Source: Poecilobothrus nobilitatus (lineage: Eukaryota; Arthropoda; Insecta; Diptera; Dolichopodidae). Taken from it: DNA of 64,000 nt. Below the pieces are notes generated by a model that saw only the letters and a list, made by a program, of their open reading frames with translations, ran no database searches and had not been told where the DNA came from. A program made the position numbers and the translations under genes. Below, one piece after another: positions 25,176 through 36,345 of this stretch. The stretch is from assembly GCA_947095535.1 (NCBI GenBank), contig OX352773.1:1054001-1118000 (forward strand). Direction: 5' to 3'. Numbering within the stretch: position 1 is the stretch's first letter; the number at the start of each line of letters is the position of its first letter.

Positions 25176-26715
25176 ATATAATTAATTACAATGATCTACA
25201 AAAATTATAGGAACATATGTTCTTATACATACTGACTGCATACAAATATACAATTATATGACCATATATGCTCTGATTTAATAAGATAAATAACTGCACT
25301 CATAACAATGGTCAGTATAGCACTATACCGAGCAATTGTGAAGTATTGTAATATTTACAACTTCAATTACACATTACATAATATATAACAATATCTGTCT
25401 TTTCCAGAATTTTTAAATAAATCTTGAAAACAAATATCTGGTTTTCATCATTAGTTTCTCCTTTTTGTTTTTAACAATCGCTGCGCACAAAAAAATTAAT
25501 GCTAAAATTCTAGGAAAAGTCGAATTTTTATAAAAAACAAAAATAAAGAAAAAACGGAATTTTGAGTTTCGAGATTTTAATTGTCGGGATTTTGATGTGG
25601 CGGTATTTTGATTTGCGGGATTTCGATACGGGCTCGAACATAAACAACTTTACTTGAAGAGGGATATAGATGTTAGAACTGTTAGAAGAGTCTTAACTAA
25701 AATTATAAACTAGTAGAGAAAATTAAAAATATTGTGTTTAAATATAGGGGCGCGTTGTTCCAGAAATCTGAGGAAGTAACAGAAAATATAATAATTTTAT
25801 CCGACAAAATGATCAAAATTGAATACGAAATACTGGAAAATTTGGATTTAATGGATAATTTAATTATATTAAAAACTTATGTACAAAATAATAATGTTAT
25901 GTCAAAAATTAATTTTATAGGTTTTATTTATATCGAGTTCAATAGGTCCTACTGGGTAGTTTTATAATTTTTATATTTTAAGTTATTGTATAAAAAAAAT
26001 TTAGAACACTAAAATAATTTGGTTTTAAATTTCCATCAAATGACTATCCCATATAAATTTAACAAATTTTTTTTTTATTTTTCTTCAGCTATTATGTTTG
26101 GATTGTTTACTGCTTGAATTTTTAAAATGACAGAATAGACAGAAAAACGAAAAAATAAATTTTGAGGAATGACAGTTTTTTTTTTATAGTGTGTGCGTTC
26201 TCATAGGTTTAAATGACAGTCTTGGGAATGATGGGAAAAAATGAACTGATAAATGAAATGATAGTGTGCACGGTACTTAACATTCTATGAAAAAACAATA
26301 ACAAATTTGTGTTGTGTAAATTATTGTAGTATAAACAGTGCCTAATCTACGAATTCTTCTCTAAAGAATATGAAAGTTTTACTTTTGTGGATCTGTATAG
26401 TAGTATATCAGTTTCTGCTATTACCCTATTATTTAAGAAAATGTTTGATAACATTATGTACCTTATGTGTTATTCCAGAAAAATATTTTGTCAAATTTTA
26501 GATTTTAATAATACTTATACATACAATATAGCAAAAACATATACTTTTGTCATTTTAATGTAAATTATTGCATCATTAATTTATGAGGTACACCTTTTTT
26601 CAATACGTATATACATATACATATGGATATGTTTTAAATTTATATTGTTCATCAAGTGATGATACTCTTACTTCTCTACTTATAATACGAAGTACAGAGA
26701 AACAACAAACAATTA
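25176..26715. other. Gene-free stretch with a short tandem repeat
   Basis: A degenerate tandem repeat at about 25556-25635 repeats a CGGGATTTTGAT-like unit roughly every 16-17 bp. A 77-codon frame at 25734-25967 begins after an AAATATAGGGG stretch. It resembles nothing I know and has no supporting features. The rest is AT-rich. Confidence 0.45.
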
Positions 26716-27011
26716 AGGTGATGACCCAATGCTCGCGTCGCAGCTAGCGTTGCTTCTGGTGCCGCTTCCAGCTTCGCGTTCTGAATAAAATAAAGACCAA
26801 ATGTTAAAATAAAGAGTTAGTTAGCTTTATGACCAACAACCAATATAAAATAAAAAAAAGACAAAAATAATAAATGTCAACGCGAGTAAAAGTAGAAAGT
26901 TGCTCTACTCGAGCGTGGCTTTTCTATTTGGTGAAGTTCTATTTAAAACAATGTATTCCACTTAAACGTAAAAGTGGTGCTAGAAGCGATGCGAGCATTG
27001 GGTTATCACCT
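26716..27011. mobile_element. 296-bp MITE with 3-bp TTA target duplication
   Basis: AGGTGATGACCCAATGCTCG at the left is matched by CGAGCATTGGGTTATCACCT at the right (one mismatch in about 20). The match continues inward as CGTCGC/GCGATG. TTA flanks both sides (26713-26715 and 27012-27014). A 3-bp TTA/TAA target fits PIF/Harbinger-type elements; that class assignment is inference. It is non-coding and much less AT-rich at the ends than its surroundings. Confidence 0.65.
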
Positions 27012-27188
27012 TTAAAAATAAAAAAATCTTATCTCGAAAATAATAATTGTGTCCTCTTTATTTCTCTTTCTTATTTTCCACTATTAGTTATAACTAATGT
27101 TAAACCTGCTTGGTTAAAAAACTTTACTATAATATTATTATAGACTACAGGCCCTGTGGCTGTAGTGGTATGTTAGTATATTTTACAG

Positions 27189-27737
27189 TAAAGTGACCAT
27201 GTATTTTATGCTGAAATCCGGGACCAGTTCAAATAAATATAAAAAATAGCATACAGGACATAATTTTCTTAGTTTATTTAATTGTTCTGAATTAAATTAT
27301 CATAGATTTTTCATTTTATTCATTTAATTAATATGAAAAATAAAAAAATTAACAAAAAAATTATTATTATTTTTATTTTTTATTACAAGAAATAAACTTT
27401 ATAAAAATAAACTAATAATAATATTGCATAAATTTAAACTTTTCACTTTTGTTTTGTACACTTCAACTTTTTAAACTGAAATAGCAATTATAGAAATAGA
27501 TTTTTATAAATAGGAATGTGGATTCGCTAAAAACTCATGACATACTTGAATTGAAACAGTTGAATTTTTGAATTTAAATAATTGTTGCCTGTTAAACCAA
27601 ATCAGTGTTATTTAATTGGAAAAGTTACTTTACAAATAGATATCAATAATAAGCAAAGATGTACAAAACAGGACACTTTCCGGGACAATTTTCAATGCAG
27701 GACATGCAATTTAAATCCGGGACGTCTGGTCACTTTA
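27189..27737. mobile_element. hAT-like MITE, 549 bp, perfect 8-bp target duplication
   Basis: The element starts TAAAGTGACCA and ends TGGTCACTTTA. It is flanked by identical TTTTACAG octamers (27181-27188 and 27738-27745). Inside both ends are CCCGGA-type blocks (AATCCGGGACCAG near 27215; AAATCCGGGACGTCTGGTC near 27714). The 8-bp duplication supports hAT. No transposase is present; the short frames inside are AT-rich and without motifs. Confidence 0.7.
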
Positions 27738-27745
27738 TTTTACAG

Positions 27746-28334
27746 TCTAAATTACAAAAAATTCGTATGGGATACAAAATTTCTTGATGCCAAAAGAAAA
27801 CAAAAAGAAATCATGATATTAAACATACATACATATGTATGTTATATTATGTTAATGCAGATTTTGTAATAGAAAATCGTATCCAAATATGGACTTGCAT
27901 TCAAAACTTAGTGGCATGTCATAATACGTAGTGTGTGGCTGAAAACTACTAAATTATAATTATAGATTATACCTACAGTGGTAATAACTATACAATTTTT
28001 TATGTTTTTACACTATAACACATTGTTGATATACCTTTTGTAAATTGTGTTGATGATCTTCTTAAACTGGAAAAAACTAAAATCCTTGTTGTAATCGATG
28101 ATATCAACATTGAAATATTGAAGAATACGCATGTAATCATTTTTATAAACTTACGATGTCTTCGCACGACCTACTTTCACTTGTAGAAAACCGCACTCTT
28201 GTTTTTGATTTTAGTAGCAAATGCATTCACCATTTTTAATATTAGATAAAGGAAATAATTGTATTCTGTTTGTATAAAATTTAAATTTAAGGATAACTAT
28301 TAAGTGTAGAAAAACTTTAATTTTTGCGTATTAA
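27746..28334. other. AT-rich stretch without a gene
   Basis: One ACATACATACATATGTATG run lies at about 27826-27842. A patch at about 28060-28210 could be a worn LINE piece (frames there show short hydrophilic stretches only). Nothing supportable was found. Confidence 0.4.
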
Positions 28335-29720
28335 TTTGCAAAAATTTGAATAGGTTAAATTATCAGCGCTAAGTATCTAGGCGTTATTCTAGATTCGAAG
28401 CTCTTCTGGAAATCTAACATCCAGCATAGAGTTAAGAAAGCTTGCGTTGCTCTCTATGCTTGCAACAAAACCATGGGCAAGAAATGGGCTATGCAGCCAA
28501 AGATGGCGCTTTGGACGTACACAGCCGGGGTTCGCCCAATCCTTATCTATATATCGCTGGTGTGGTGGCCAGCGATGAATCGGAAATACAATATAACAAA
28601 ACCAAATAGAATACAGAGATCGGAATCGATGGACATTACAGGGGTGGTCTGCGAATTTGGGTGGTTTGCTACTAAACCATATGGCCACGATAATATTCTG
28701 AGGAAATTTCCAAGGGACTTTATACCAACCCTGACCGACTACACTGTTCCCAAACTAAACTTCGGGAACAATTTAGCCGTAGAATTTTCGACTAGAGCGG
28801 AATGGAGGGGCGGAGACGTGACAAAGAACTTCGATGTAACTATCTTCACCGACGGATCCAAGATGAAGGATGGAGGCGGTCCTGGCATTTTCTCGGAGAA
28901 ACTCAACATTTCAAAATCCTACAGACTAGGTAGCATACAGCTAGCATCTTTCACTAGCTCCGACACAGCTAGCATCTTTCACGCGGAGATATTAGCAGCT
29001 AGAGAGGCTGCTCGAATTCTGAACGGAAATAACACACAAATGAGAACGGTCGCCATTTGTGTGGACAATCAATCCACGATTAAGGTCATTAACGCAAATA
29101 TTACAACCTCAAAGCTTGTTAGGCAGTGCCAAGAGGAACTTGCCCTAAGAAGCGAAAGGCTAAACATAACCTTCTTGTGGGTGCCTGGGCATAGCAATAT
29201 TGAAGGAAATGAAAAAGCTGACGAACTAGCGAAGAAAGGAGTCACTCAGAACACTAATTTTCCTCAAAGGGTCAGCTGTCCAATCAGTACCGTAAAGGAA
29301 TGGATCCTCTCTTTGTAAATAGAGAAATGGCAAATTAGGTGGAGTAATCTAAGCAATTGCACCATATCTAGAACATTGGGGTCCACATACAACAAAAGAA
29401 GATCCAACGAGTTGATATCCAAATCTCGCATAGACATCGCCAGTCAGTGGCAATCATCATAGGTCACTGGCCAGTAGGCACGTATGCAGTCAAATTAGGA
29501 ATCCTTAACAACACCTCCTGCAGGAGTTGCAAAGAAGCAAACGAAAGTGAGAATCTGGAGCACTTTCTTTGCAGATGTCCGGTTCTAGCTAAAGTCAGAC
29601 TTCTTTCACTCGGTGGACCGTTCTACCACAACCTCAACTAGCTCTCTGAACATAAAATCAAAGAACTGATTGCATATCTGAACTGCTCGGGTTGGATATA
29701 AAATCAGAAACATTCTAAAA
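28335..29720 (+). pseudogene. LOA-like LINE 3' half: RT end, RNase H and C-terminal zinc knuckle
   Basis: One frame is open from about 28353 to 29318. It begins with the RT thumb (KYLGVILDSKLFWKSNIQHR). After a linker comes an RNase H domain with FTDGSKM (first Asp), FHAEILAAREAA (Glu), CVDNQSTIKVI (Asp) and WVPGHSNIEGNEKADELAKK (His and last Asp), so all four catalytic residues are present. After a stop and frameshift, 29447-29641 gives GHWPVGTYAVKLGI and a C-x2-C...H-x4-C knuckle (CRSCKEANESENLEHFLC). The residues LSEHKIKELIAYLN follow beyond a TAG. An RNase H plus this knuckle fits the LOA/I/R1 group; the choice of LOA is recall. It is 5'-truncated and dead. Confidence 0.8.
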
Positions 29721-29771
29721 ACACAGGTCACGTGAGTGCAGTGGTATCAAAATGGCGCAATCTAGTGCTAA

Positions 29772-30167
29772 TTGAGGCCTTCACGCAGCCTATATACTAT
29801 AAGACGTAACTCTTTGCAGTCTAATGCTACAAATTATAATTTAAAAAATAGTACAGTAACTTGTAGCAATACTTTCGTAACTGCTAATAATAGTGTAAAG
29901 CCATCTTCTGTTTCATCTGTTGACGTTAATGTTGGTGGAGCGAACAAAGTTATTATCTCTCAAAATGAGAGTGAAATAATAGAAGTTAATACAAATAATG
30001 AGAAAGTCTTAAATAATGAAAATAATGGAATAGAAGAAAATGAAAAATATACTAAGGCAATGGTGTATAATAAATTAGTTAGTTTAGAAAAAATAAACCA
30101 TAATTTCTTAACCTCAATTAATTTGCTTGCGTGTGAAAAGAGAATTTATGGTCAAATACGGCGATAA
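29772..30167 (+). pseudogene. Unrecognised ORF, possible LINE ORF1 piece
   Basis: This is an open frame of 131 codons, rich in Asn, Ser and Glu, with no zinc knuckle or membrane segment. It starts where the LOA-like LINE tail ends and runs into the Jockey RT remnant. It may be the ORF1 start of that element, joined to RT by an internal deletion. The N/S/E bias is unusual here but no family is recognised. Confidence 0.3.
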
Positions 30168-30800
30168 ATTTACTGCATCGAGAATTATAAAATCTGCAAT
30201 TCCACAAGGAAGCGTACTTGGTCCTATTTTACAGCTGACCTGCCAGTAAATTAAAATACTATGGTTGCCACTTTTGATGATGATACGCCTATTCTAGCAT
30301 TGCACAGAGACCCAAAGCTTCAAAATATTTACAAACTGGGCTAAACGAAACACAAAAATGGTTAAAAAAAATGGCGAATCAAAGCTAATGAAGCAAAATC
30401 TGTTGTCGTTACATTTACAATCAAACTGGTAACTTTTGTAACTTTTAACCCTGTAACTTTTAACAATGCATCCATAAATTTTGCTAAACACCTTGGTCTA
30501 CACCTACACCGTAAACTTAATTGGCGTAAGCTCATTAATAGTAAAACAAAATTATTAAGAAAAAATTATTAAGAAGAAATGACGTATGGCATTGAATTAT
30601 GAGGATCAACCAGCCTTTCTAGTATTGAAATAATTGAGAGGTTTCAGTCAAAGGTATTGCGAGCAATAGTTAACGCTCCGTGGTATGTCAAAAATAGTAC
30701 AATAAGAAACGATCTTCGCATACGAACAGTAAAGGAAGCAGAAGCAACTTCCATGCAAAAATATAAAGAAAGACTTGAACATCATCCAAATTAACTAGCT
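30168..30800 (+). pseudogene. Jockey-clade LINE RT C-terminal fragment
   Basis: Shifting frames give AIPQGSVLGPI, then ATFDDDTPILA at the catalytic box (FDDD instead of YADD), then LNETQKWLKKWRIKANEAKS. Next come NFAKHLGLHLHRKLNW, then YGIELWGSTSLSSIEIIERF (with one in-frame interruption before it), then KVLRAIVNAPWYVKN. The RFQSK...RAIVNAPWYVKN stretch is typical of the Jockey clade in flies. Several stops and small deletions are present. It has no 5' half. Confidence 0.7.
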
Positions 30801-31239
30801 ATGACTTTAATGAATATCAATACTTGAATATCATAAATACTTGAATATCATATAATATATATAGTATCTATATATGTACCTATATTATTTTGTGTAAGAT
30901 AGTTTGTAATAAAATTGGAAAAAAAAAAATTAATTTGCTAAAATAAAAATACATAGAATAAAAATTCTGATTCTATTATTAATACCTAAGGTAAAAAATA
31001 TTATCTACGTTAATTTCTCAAACGATAGCATAAAATCAAAGGTTGTAAAAAAAAACGATTGTTCATAAGAATTTATTTATGGTTTAAAAACTCTAATTTG
31101 TTGTGTAGAAAGTGGTGATGTTATTATATTAAAATCATTTGCAGATTTAAATAAAATTAAATAGTTTCTTCTTCTTAGCTTTTGCTAAAATAATTTCTTC
31201 GTGAATCTAGATGAAAATGATTTTTTTAATGACATAACC
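30801..31239. other. AT-rich stretch without a supported gene
   Basis: A short direct repeat of ATACTTGAATATCATA lies at about 30822-30852. The remainder may include worn LINE 5' sequence ahead of the next element, but no motif supports it. Confidence 0.35.
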
Positions 31240-32350
31240 ACCTTTTGTTTAAATAACAAAAATTGTGAAAGTGTTTTCCAGACTTGCTCTAATTTCGAAA
31301 TATATAAAAATTTTTTTTTTAGTTCAACAAAATATCAGAAGCTTGAGAATGAACTTTGATATCATATTCCAGATTATAACTTTTTTGCAAAGACTAATGA
31401 TTCTTTTGCGGCAGGTGGAGTGTGAGTTGTCAAGTGTGAGTATGGCTGTCAAGTAACTATGTTAAATTTTGTTAGTGTAGATGTAATAAAAATTTTACTA
31501 AATATTAGAAGTCCAACTTATTCGTTTATTTGTGTCTATCGATTTCATAAGTATAATTTTAATGTGTTTTTTGAAGAATTTGATATTTTAATCAATAGTG
31601 GAGGTTTATAATTACCTAAACTTATTAGCCGTTAATGGATTATCCTCGGTTATTTCCGAGCATACTAGGCCATCGTTTGGTAAATGTTTAGATCATATTT
31701 ATGTTCGTTTTGGGAGTATTACTCTTAGTATGGATGAAAGTGGGTGCGTTGATCTAAATATCACTGACCATTCAATGGCAGATTTTTTAATAAATAATTT
31801 TGAAAAAAAATCTTTAAAAAGACAGACCCTTCTTAGAGTATAAAAAACTAAATTTTATAAAACTTAATCACTTTATTTTGTACAAAAACTGGGAAGAAGT
31901 TTACTTAGAAAGTGATGTTTCAAGGGTATATGATAAATTTTTGTGGCTATTGAAATTTTATATAGATGAGTTTGGCCTCACTGTTAAAGTTAAAGCGTCT
32001 AATAAAAGACTGAAGCCGTGGATAAATCTCATATTATATCTCATATTAATGCCTTGAAACAATACTTTCGTTCAATTCTGAGATATTTTTTTTAAATTAA
32101 ATAAGATGTGTTCGGAGGATGTTTTGAAAACCATTTATTATGGGATATTTCATTCGAAATTGCAATATGGTCTGTTTTGTTGGGGTGATGCTGCCTATTA
32201 TAAAATGCAGCTTCTTTTAGTTTTGCAAAAATATGTTATCCATAAAATTTGTAACAAAGATCGAATTTGCTCTAGTCTTCCTCTGTTTGTTTGTTTAAAT
32301 ATTTTACCTCTGAGACAAGGTGTTGAAAATAGTTTTTGTTATACTTAAAC
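31240..32350 (+). pseudogene. LINE remnant: endonuclease fused to RT end by internal deletion
   Basis: The endonuclease start is seen as VQQNIRSLRMNFD (about 31320). Farther on are SPTYSFICVYRFHKYNFNVF (about 31511-31570) and NGLSSVISEHTRPSFGKCLD followed by HIYVRFG and NITDHSMADF (31634-31790), the C-terminal DH motif of the nuclease. At about 32070-32100 the frame passes straight to an RT C-terminus (VLKTIYYGIFHSKLQYGLFC, then ICNKDRICSSLPLF). All catalytic RT motifs are missing, so about 1.5 kb was deleted. Several stops are present. Confidence 0.65.
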
Positions 32351-33124
32351 AGTAGAATTTCTAGTTTCTATTTTTCTTTTTTGTATAATTTTTTTATAAT
32401 TTTAAACTTTGTAATTTTATTTTGTTATAATTTTATTTTTCCTTTTAATATTAAATTTTGATGCATGATAAACTGCTAAAAAAGTGTTTGTTCCTAATTT
32501 TTGTCTAATTTGGCAGGGTGAATTTACGGATCTAAATAACGTCTGTGATAAATTTTGGTTAAGGTTAATTTTGGTTAACCCATTTCGCACGAGTACCTAT
32601 TAAAAATATTCTGCCCAATTTTTTCTATTGTTATTGTATTACTAACACTCTTTACTTTTCTCTATTTTGTTTTTAATATTCCATAAAAAGCTTTCAAATT
32701 TCAATACAAATTTTTAATATATAATAGTAATTAAAATGACCTTATTAAGTGTCTTAAGAATACTCTGCATTACTAACATTCAGCAATGCATTACTAACAT
32801 GTGGTCTACCTATATACATAAGATGCATTTGTATAATATATTTCTCAAAAAATATCATTGAAATATGTACATACTATATGTATAAGGTGCTTATGTTTAA
32901 AAATATTATAAACACAATCAATTAAATTAGAAAACATATTCACATTTCTGTATAGTATTTAATTATGAATGAGTTCATACATATTTAAAGAACAGAAAAC
33001 TTGCCTATATAGTTTTTCCACATGTTTTTAACATATATGAGTTTGAAAACGTAATTACTTATTAGAAAAAGTCAACGTAAAAAAATTCTGAAAGGTAAAA
33101 ATATAAAAACTTTTTTTTATTAAA
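32351..33124. other. AT-rich stretch without a gene
   Basis: This is probably the LINE 3' UTR at first (to about 32500), then AT-rich sequence with no motif on either strand. Confidence 0.45.
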
Positions 33125-33360
33125 AATACGTTAAACAGAACTTGAGATGTATGCATTTAAAAAAAACCTTTTCAAAATTTGAAGAGGTGTAGGTGCTGTA
33201 GGATCTCCAACGGTTGAAGGTACATAAAGACTGTTCTGCAACATTACTCTTTTAAGAGACCTATGCATGGTTAATATTTTATTGCTCTTTATTAAACAGT
33301 GTATAAGGTTTGTAAACAGACGAATGGACAGAGTGAAACTTTTCGGATTGAAATTTTTCA
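33125..33360 (+). repeat. Family B repeat, partial copy
   Basis: ATGTATGCATTTAAAAAAAACC, CTTTTCAAAATTTGAAGAGG, CCTATGCATGGTTAATATTT, TTTGTAAACAGACGAATGG and ACAGAGTGAAAC follow the same order as 43490-43690. The SINE at 33369 is inserted at or near its end. It is non-coding. Confidence 0.55.
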
Positions 33361-33368
33361 AAAGTAGG

Positions 33369-33619
33369 GGCCTCGGTGGGCTAGTGGGTAAGAGCGTATA
33401 AAATACGTTGTAAACACCGAGGGAGTGTGGGTTCGAATCGCACACACGTCGTAAGAGTTATTCCCCCTTACGAAATTTACAGCCACGCCTGAACAGGAAA
33501 GGCTGTGTAATTGACGCTTGAACAGGAAAGGCTGTGTAATTGACGCTTGAACAGGAAAGGCTGTGTAATTTCCTGTTCACATTTATGTGACAGAGAAATG
33601 CATTAAAAAAAAAAAAAAA
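33369..33619 (+). mobile_element. tRNA-derived SINE, copy 1, with expanded 29-bp units
   Basis: The head GGCCTCGGTGGGCTAGTGGG then TAAGAGCGT is tRNA-like. It has an internal promoter box A (TGGGCTAGTGGG, about 33378) and box B (GGTTCGAATCG, 33431-33441), as RNA polymerase III uses. The body carries TTATTCCCCCTTACGAAATT and GCCACGCCTGAACAGG, and the copy ends in poly(A) at about 33605-33619. A 29-bp unit (GAACAGGAAAGGCTGTGTAA plus TTGACGCTT) occurs three times (33491, 33520, 33549); the two other copies have one. GAACAGGAAA and TTTCCTGTTC (33549-33578) form a perfect 10-bp stem. Flanking TTTCAAAA on both sides may be the target duplication. Confidence 0.85.
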
Positions 33620-34039
33620 TTTCAAAATGTGCTTACAAGGTGCTTACAATTCATAAAAACATGAAGTGTCATTACGTTATTACATTATTACGAAAAAAAA
33701 GTATTACATTATGGTCTTTTATAATTGAAATGCGAATTTGTTTGCGATGCGAAATGTTTCGATATTATCTAATAATATATTGTGAAAACTAGCTTCCTCC
33801 TCCTAATTGTATTCTCAATAGATTACTAATTCCTTTAAAGATTTTTTGTAAACGAATTGTCCTTAATTCTTCGCTTTGTTTATTCGATTTGCTAAAAAAA
33901 AATGAATTAAATATAATTAAATGTATAAAAATTAAAATATTAACTAACAGCATTTGTAAATGCATAGTAGTACGTGAACTATATTAATTAAATTATATTA
34001 ACGCAAAAGCAAAATTTTTATTTCATAAAGCCACAAAAT
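33620..34039. other. AT-rich stretch without a gene, probably Helitron interior
   Basis: No ORF was recognised. The sequence leads into the Helitron-like end at 34040-34068, but I could not find the matching 5' TC end. Confidence 0.35.
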
Positions 34040-34068
34040 ACTCCGGGCAACACCGGGTACTCTGCTAG
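34040..34068 (+). mobile_element. Helitron-like 3' terminus
   Basis: CCGGGCAACACCGGGTACTC then TGCTAG, followed by T. A short CCGG-loop-CCGG hairpin sits about 10 bp before a terminal CTAG, which is the usual 3' end of Helitrons, elements that insert between A and T. The stem is only 4-5 bp. No Rep/helicase gene is nearby, so at most this is the end of a non-autonomous copy. Confidence 0.45.
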
Positions 34069-35948
34069 TATGTTTATAAAACGAAAATAACCTAAAAAGT
34101 ATGATACAAATTTTTTATTTTGAACAATTAACTGAACAAAAATTCATCGTTTGAATTGAAGTAATTAAAATGAAAAATGTTTTGTATTTGCATTTTCTAG
34201 TGCGCCAATATTTTAGCGTTTTAGTTACATATGTTATATTTTTAACTACTAAATTTTAGTTTCATTTAAAATTTGGATGTTTTTGACTGTTTTTGGATTT
34301 GGATTAAAATTCATATTTTTGGAATCATAAGTGATATTTTTTTAATTCATAAAAATATATTTTAAATATAAAATATATATCCACGTATAATAATAAATAA
34401 AATTTGTTAATATAAAATTTTAATATTATAATATTTTAATATTTATATTGGGTACATATATTTAATTATAATATAAATACTAATAATTTTATAAAAAAAA
34501 ATTGAGTAAAAAACGTATTAAAGTCAAATATTTGTGACAAAGTGTTAAAAAAGTTAATTATTATGAACAAAATAAAAAAGTGTATTGTTCCTGTGTTGTA
34601 TGTCTAGTTCCATAAATGACATACCTACTTTTTAGCTTTTTTTCTTTTTATAAAATGTGCTATACTATTACCTGCTATTACAATTTGTCTGTATATCATT
34701 TTCAATACATCTATAGAAAAAATAATAATTTGTTATAAGAAAGTTAAAAATAAAATTATTTGAATGAACAAAATCCATCCAAAATTTAAAAAAACAACAA
34801 AACATTTTATTTGTTTGTTTTTATTTTGATTTGGTTCTTTAAAAATTAGAAAAAAAAACATGTAAACTGGTATACTCAATATAACAATATTATAACTATA
34901 AAAGAAACTTATATATAACAGGTTTTATAATGTGATAAAACATTTGATAAATATTGATTATTTTTGTTCCTGCTAGTTGTAGACAGTTGTATGTCTAGTT
35001 AAGTTAAACATTACAAGCACTTTTTAACTTTCATTACAAAATTTTTTGTATGGAATTGAATGTCTGTTAGTAGTCTTTGCTCATAGTCTTGTACAATAGG
35101 CAATAGCCACAGCAATAAGTATAATATGTAAATTTTAATATGTATAAATAAGTAAAAAAAATAAATAAAAAATCAGTCTTAAGACCAACCACAAAATTGT
35201 GTTTATCATTTTTTATTGTTCCGAAGAACATATTCAACAATATAACAAAATATATAACTCAGTCGAGTAATCAACGGCTTAGTGAAATTAATTATTCCAG
35301 GAACTGAAACTTAGTCAAATATGAATAATAAATGACTTAGTGGATACCCTATGCTCCTTTTAGGAGTGGAAAGGAAACAAAAATATATATATATATATAT
35401 ATATACATATATAAAGTATGTATATTTTAATTAAGTATAAATATATATACATACATATATATAATTAGTTAAACTATTTAACATTAATCCAATAATATGT
35501 TAATTAATAATTTTATACATTTAAATTTATAAAGTAAAAATTTAAATCATTCTTCATATAATATGCACAATCAATATAGTTTACTTCAATTGAAACGACG
35601 AATTATTGTTAAATTAATCATTTTAAATAACACATTTTTATATACTCTTTAGCTTAGTTTGCAAAAAAAAAATATACTTAAATACACAAATTGTCTGTGA
35701 CAACTCAAGAAATTTCATGTATATTTTTTCTTATACATATCTAGAAAAAAACTTCACTTTATTTAAAAAATTAAAACCATACAATAAAACAACAACGTAG
35801 CATATTGTAAATTTAACATTTTATTTAACATACATTCTCGTTTATTCGGTTTATAATCCATACAGCACAGCATACAGTTAACTAATCTTTTCTTTGTATT
35901 TTCAAAATTGTTTTATTGCAATACATTTTTAAATTTTATGTTAATGAA
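34069..35948. other. AT-rich stretch without a gene
   Basis: It contains an (AT)n run at about 35383-35405 and a less AT-rich patch at about 35150-35370 (ACTCAGTCGAGTAATCAACG, CCTTTTAGGAGTGGAAAGG) that I cannot assign. No reading frame longer than 60 codons and no motif was found. Confidence 0.5.
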
Positions 35949-35959
35949 TTGTAATATTA

Positions 35960-36150
35960 CTTTTTTTTTTTTTTTTTTTAATGTCACATAAATTACACAG
36001 AATAGGAAATTACGCAGCCTTGTTCAGGCGTGGGTGTAAATATCGTAAGGGGGAATAACTCTTACGACGTGTGTGGGATTCGAACCCACACTCCCTCGGT
36101 GTTTGCAGCGTATTTTATACGTTCTTACCCACTAGGCCACCGAGGCCTCA
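35960..36150 (-). mobile_element. tRNA-derived SINE, copy 2
   Basis: On the minus strand the head (GAGGCCTCGGTGGCCTAGTG, then GGTAAGAACG) begins at about 36150. Box B is GGTTCGAATCC (near 36075), and the poly(A) tail appears as T at 35961-35979. A perfect 9-bp target duplication, GTAATATTA, flanks it (35951-35959 and 36154-36162). The body has a single copy of the region that is tripled at 33491-33577. Its box B fits the tRNA consensus better than that of copy 1. Confidence 0.9.
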
Positions 36151-36345
36151 ATCGTAATATTATATAACTAGAATGAATAAAATTTATTTAAAACTAACAA
36201 TCAAATCTAAATTACTTACAAAAACCTATATTAAATTCAAATTATTATCTATCCTAGTATAGCAATATGTACGTACAATGTACATGCATTCAAATTTATT
36301 TTATTTAGAAAACTCTTTTTCAAGGCTAAATTGAAATAAATATGA

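Noticed and set aside
25734..25967. 77-codon frame as a possible gene or gag piece
   Set aside because: There is no motif and no true ATG start. The only support is a possible splice-acceptor-like AAATATAG, which is weak in AT-rich DNA.
28389..28688. 99-codon minus-strand frame
   Set aside because: It lies antisense to the LOA-like RT/RNase H coding frame, whose motifs are unmistakable on the plus strand.
33369..33447. tRNA gene
   Set aside because: The tRNA-like head has an enlarged anticodon region and is followed by a SINE body and poly(A). It recurs twice with the same body. It is a SINE, not a working tRNA gene.
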